Below are positions 5,192 to 5,449 of a DNA stretch of 5,449 nt, piece after piece (within the stretch, counting starts at the first letter, position 1; each line of letters starts with the position of its first letter). A program made the translations under genes and the position numbers. Source of the stretch: Spirochaetaceae bacterium (GTDB taxonomy: Bacteria > Spirochaetota > Spirochaetia > Treponematales > Breznakiellaceae); NCBI GenBank assembly GCA_031269165.1, contig JAISZQ010000277.1, positions 1 through 5,449 of the forward strand, written 5' to 3'. The notes under the pieces are model-generated. The model did no database searches. It was not told the origin of the DNA and worked only from the letters and a program-made list of their open reading frames with translations.

Positions 5192-5257
5192 TTCCGTACG
5201 CGCCTAAGGCTGTTTCGCATACGCGCCTAAGGCTGTTCCGTATACGCGCCTAAGGCT
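5191..5257. repeat. Three tandem copies of a 21-23-bp GTTCCGTATACGCGCCTAAGGCT motif
   Basis: The copies are 5191-5211 (21 bp, lacking TA), 5212-5234 and 5235-5257 (23 bp each). A single diverged copy lies at 4914-4935. Each contains GCCTAAGGC, which can form a small stem around TAA. No ORF or RNA gene is recognised. Confidence 0.8.
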
Positions 5258-5289
5258 GGAACCTATCCGTCCCTAAACGAGGCGGCCCT

Positions 5290-5389
5290 GTCATTGCGGG
5301 CAAGCCCATTGTCATTGCGAGCGAAGCGCGGCAATCCAGTGTGAGGGCCTCCCCGACTGGATTGCTTCACCCTTCGGGTTCGCAATGAC
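5290..5389. repeat. Leader module plus full palindromic unit I (79 bp)
   Basis: The leader GTCATTGCGGGCAAGCCCAT (5290-5309) is identical to 4570-4589. The unit itself spans 5311-5389. Its right inner arm has TTCAC as in unit D while its left arm has GCGCGG as in unit H, so this copy combines arms of two types. The right half is shortened to CCCTTCGGG, a small UUCG-type hairpin. Confidence 0.75.
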
Positions 5390-5404
5390 AACCTCACCTC
5401 TTAT

Positions 5405-5440
5405 CCGCGAAAATCCGCCGCCATCCGGCGCAATCCGCGG
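5405..5440. repeat. Short interrupted palindromes at the right window edge
   Basis: CCGCG (5405-5409) can pair with CGCGG (5436-5440), and CGCC with GGCG lies between them. ATCCGC-like words recur three times. This may be the start of another repeat that continues past the window; no gene is visible in 5390-5449. Confidence 0.3.
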
Positions 5441-5449
5441 TTAACCCGC

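Larger units (their letters stand above)
4402..5389. repeat. Array of long nested palindromic repeats (TCATTGCGAG family)
   Basis: The stretch after aguA holds no credible gene. It contains five complete units (4459-4557, 4631-4726, 4761-4854, 5072-5153, 5311-5389), two right-half units (4402-4450, about 4987-5040), several left-end fragments, a second repeat family (4844-4892, 5143-5191) and a short tandem repeat (5191-5257). Each full unit begins GTCATTGCGAG and ends with a CTCGCAATGAC-like sequence, with an inner pair GAAGCAATCCAG/CTGGATTGCTTC, so the whole unit can fold into a cruciform or a long hairpin. I recall similar TCATTGCGAG repeats from unrelated bacterial genomes, but no function is established that I can state. 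Open frames across it are low-complexity repeat translations. Confidence 0.85.

Noticed and set aside
4402..5389. CRISPR array
   Set aside because: Copies are long, internally palindromic, differ in length, and occur as halves and stubs. There are no equal-length unique spacers and no cas genes.

Overview
The window carries two complete genes on the + strand inside unusually repeat-rich non-coding DNA. Gene 1 (499-2091) encodes a secreted lipoprotein, the solute-binding subunit of an LplA/YtcQ-type ABC importer. Gene 2 (2360-4405) encodes a complete family GH67 alpha-glucuronidase (AguA) with all three catalytic acids in place. GH67 enzymes remove (4-O-methyl)glucuronic acid from the short aldouronates left by xylanases. 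In known glucuronoxylan-utilisation clusters the partner importer is of the LplA/YtcP/YtcB kind. The simplest reading is that the lipoprotein captures aldouronates outside the cell and the signal-less AguA trims them in the cytoplasm. No permease or ATPase gene is in the window.

Layout: 1-116 holds three successive stem-loops, the last a perfect 36-bp palindrome. 203-373 is a gene-free element with 14-bp terminal inverted repeats flanked by TAA on both sides (MITE-like). 390-431 repeats a hairpin that also lies inside that element. A possible -10 box and a good Shine-Dalgarno precede gene 1. The 268-bp gap between the genes (2092-2359) holds two C(UUCG)G hairpins and an 18-bp stem-loop (2223-2262), probably a terminator or attenuator. 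From the stop codon of aguA almost to the window end (4402-5389) the DNA is an array of long, nested palindromic repeats of the GTCATTGCGAG...CTCGCAATGAC type, interleaved with a second repeat family and a short tandem repeat. No gene is supported there.

Organism: a GC-rich bacterium that uses plant hemicellulose. The LplA-type lipoprotein beside GH67 and the dense palindromic repeats would suit a spirochaete (for example a gut treponeme) or a Firmicute-like lignocellulose degrader, but the window has no phylogenetic marker and this is a guess. The + strand is G-rich through gene 1 and the first part of aguA and becomes C-rich in the last part of aguA, which may mark a recombination or composition boundary.
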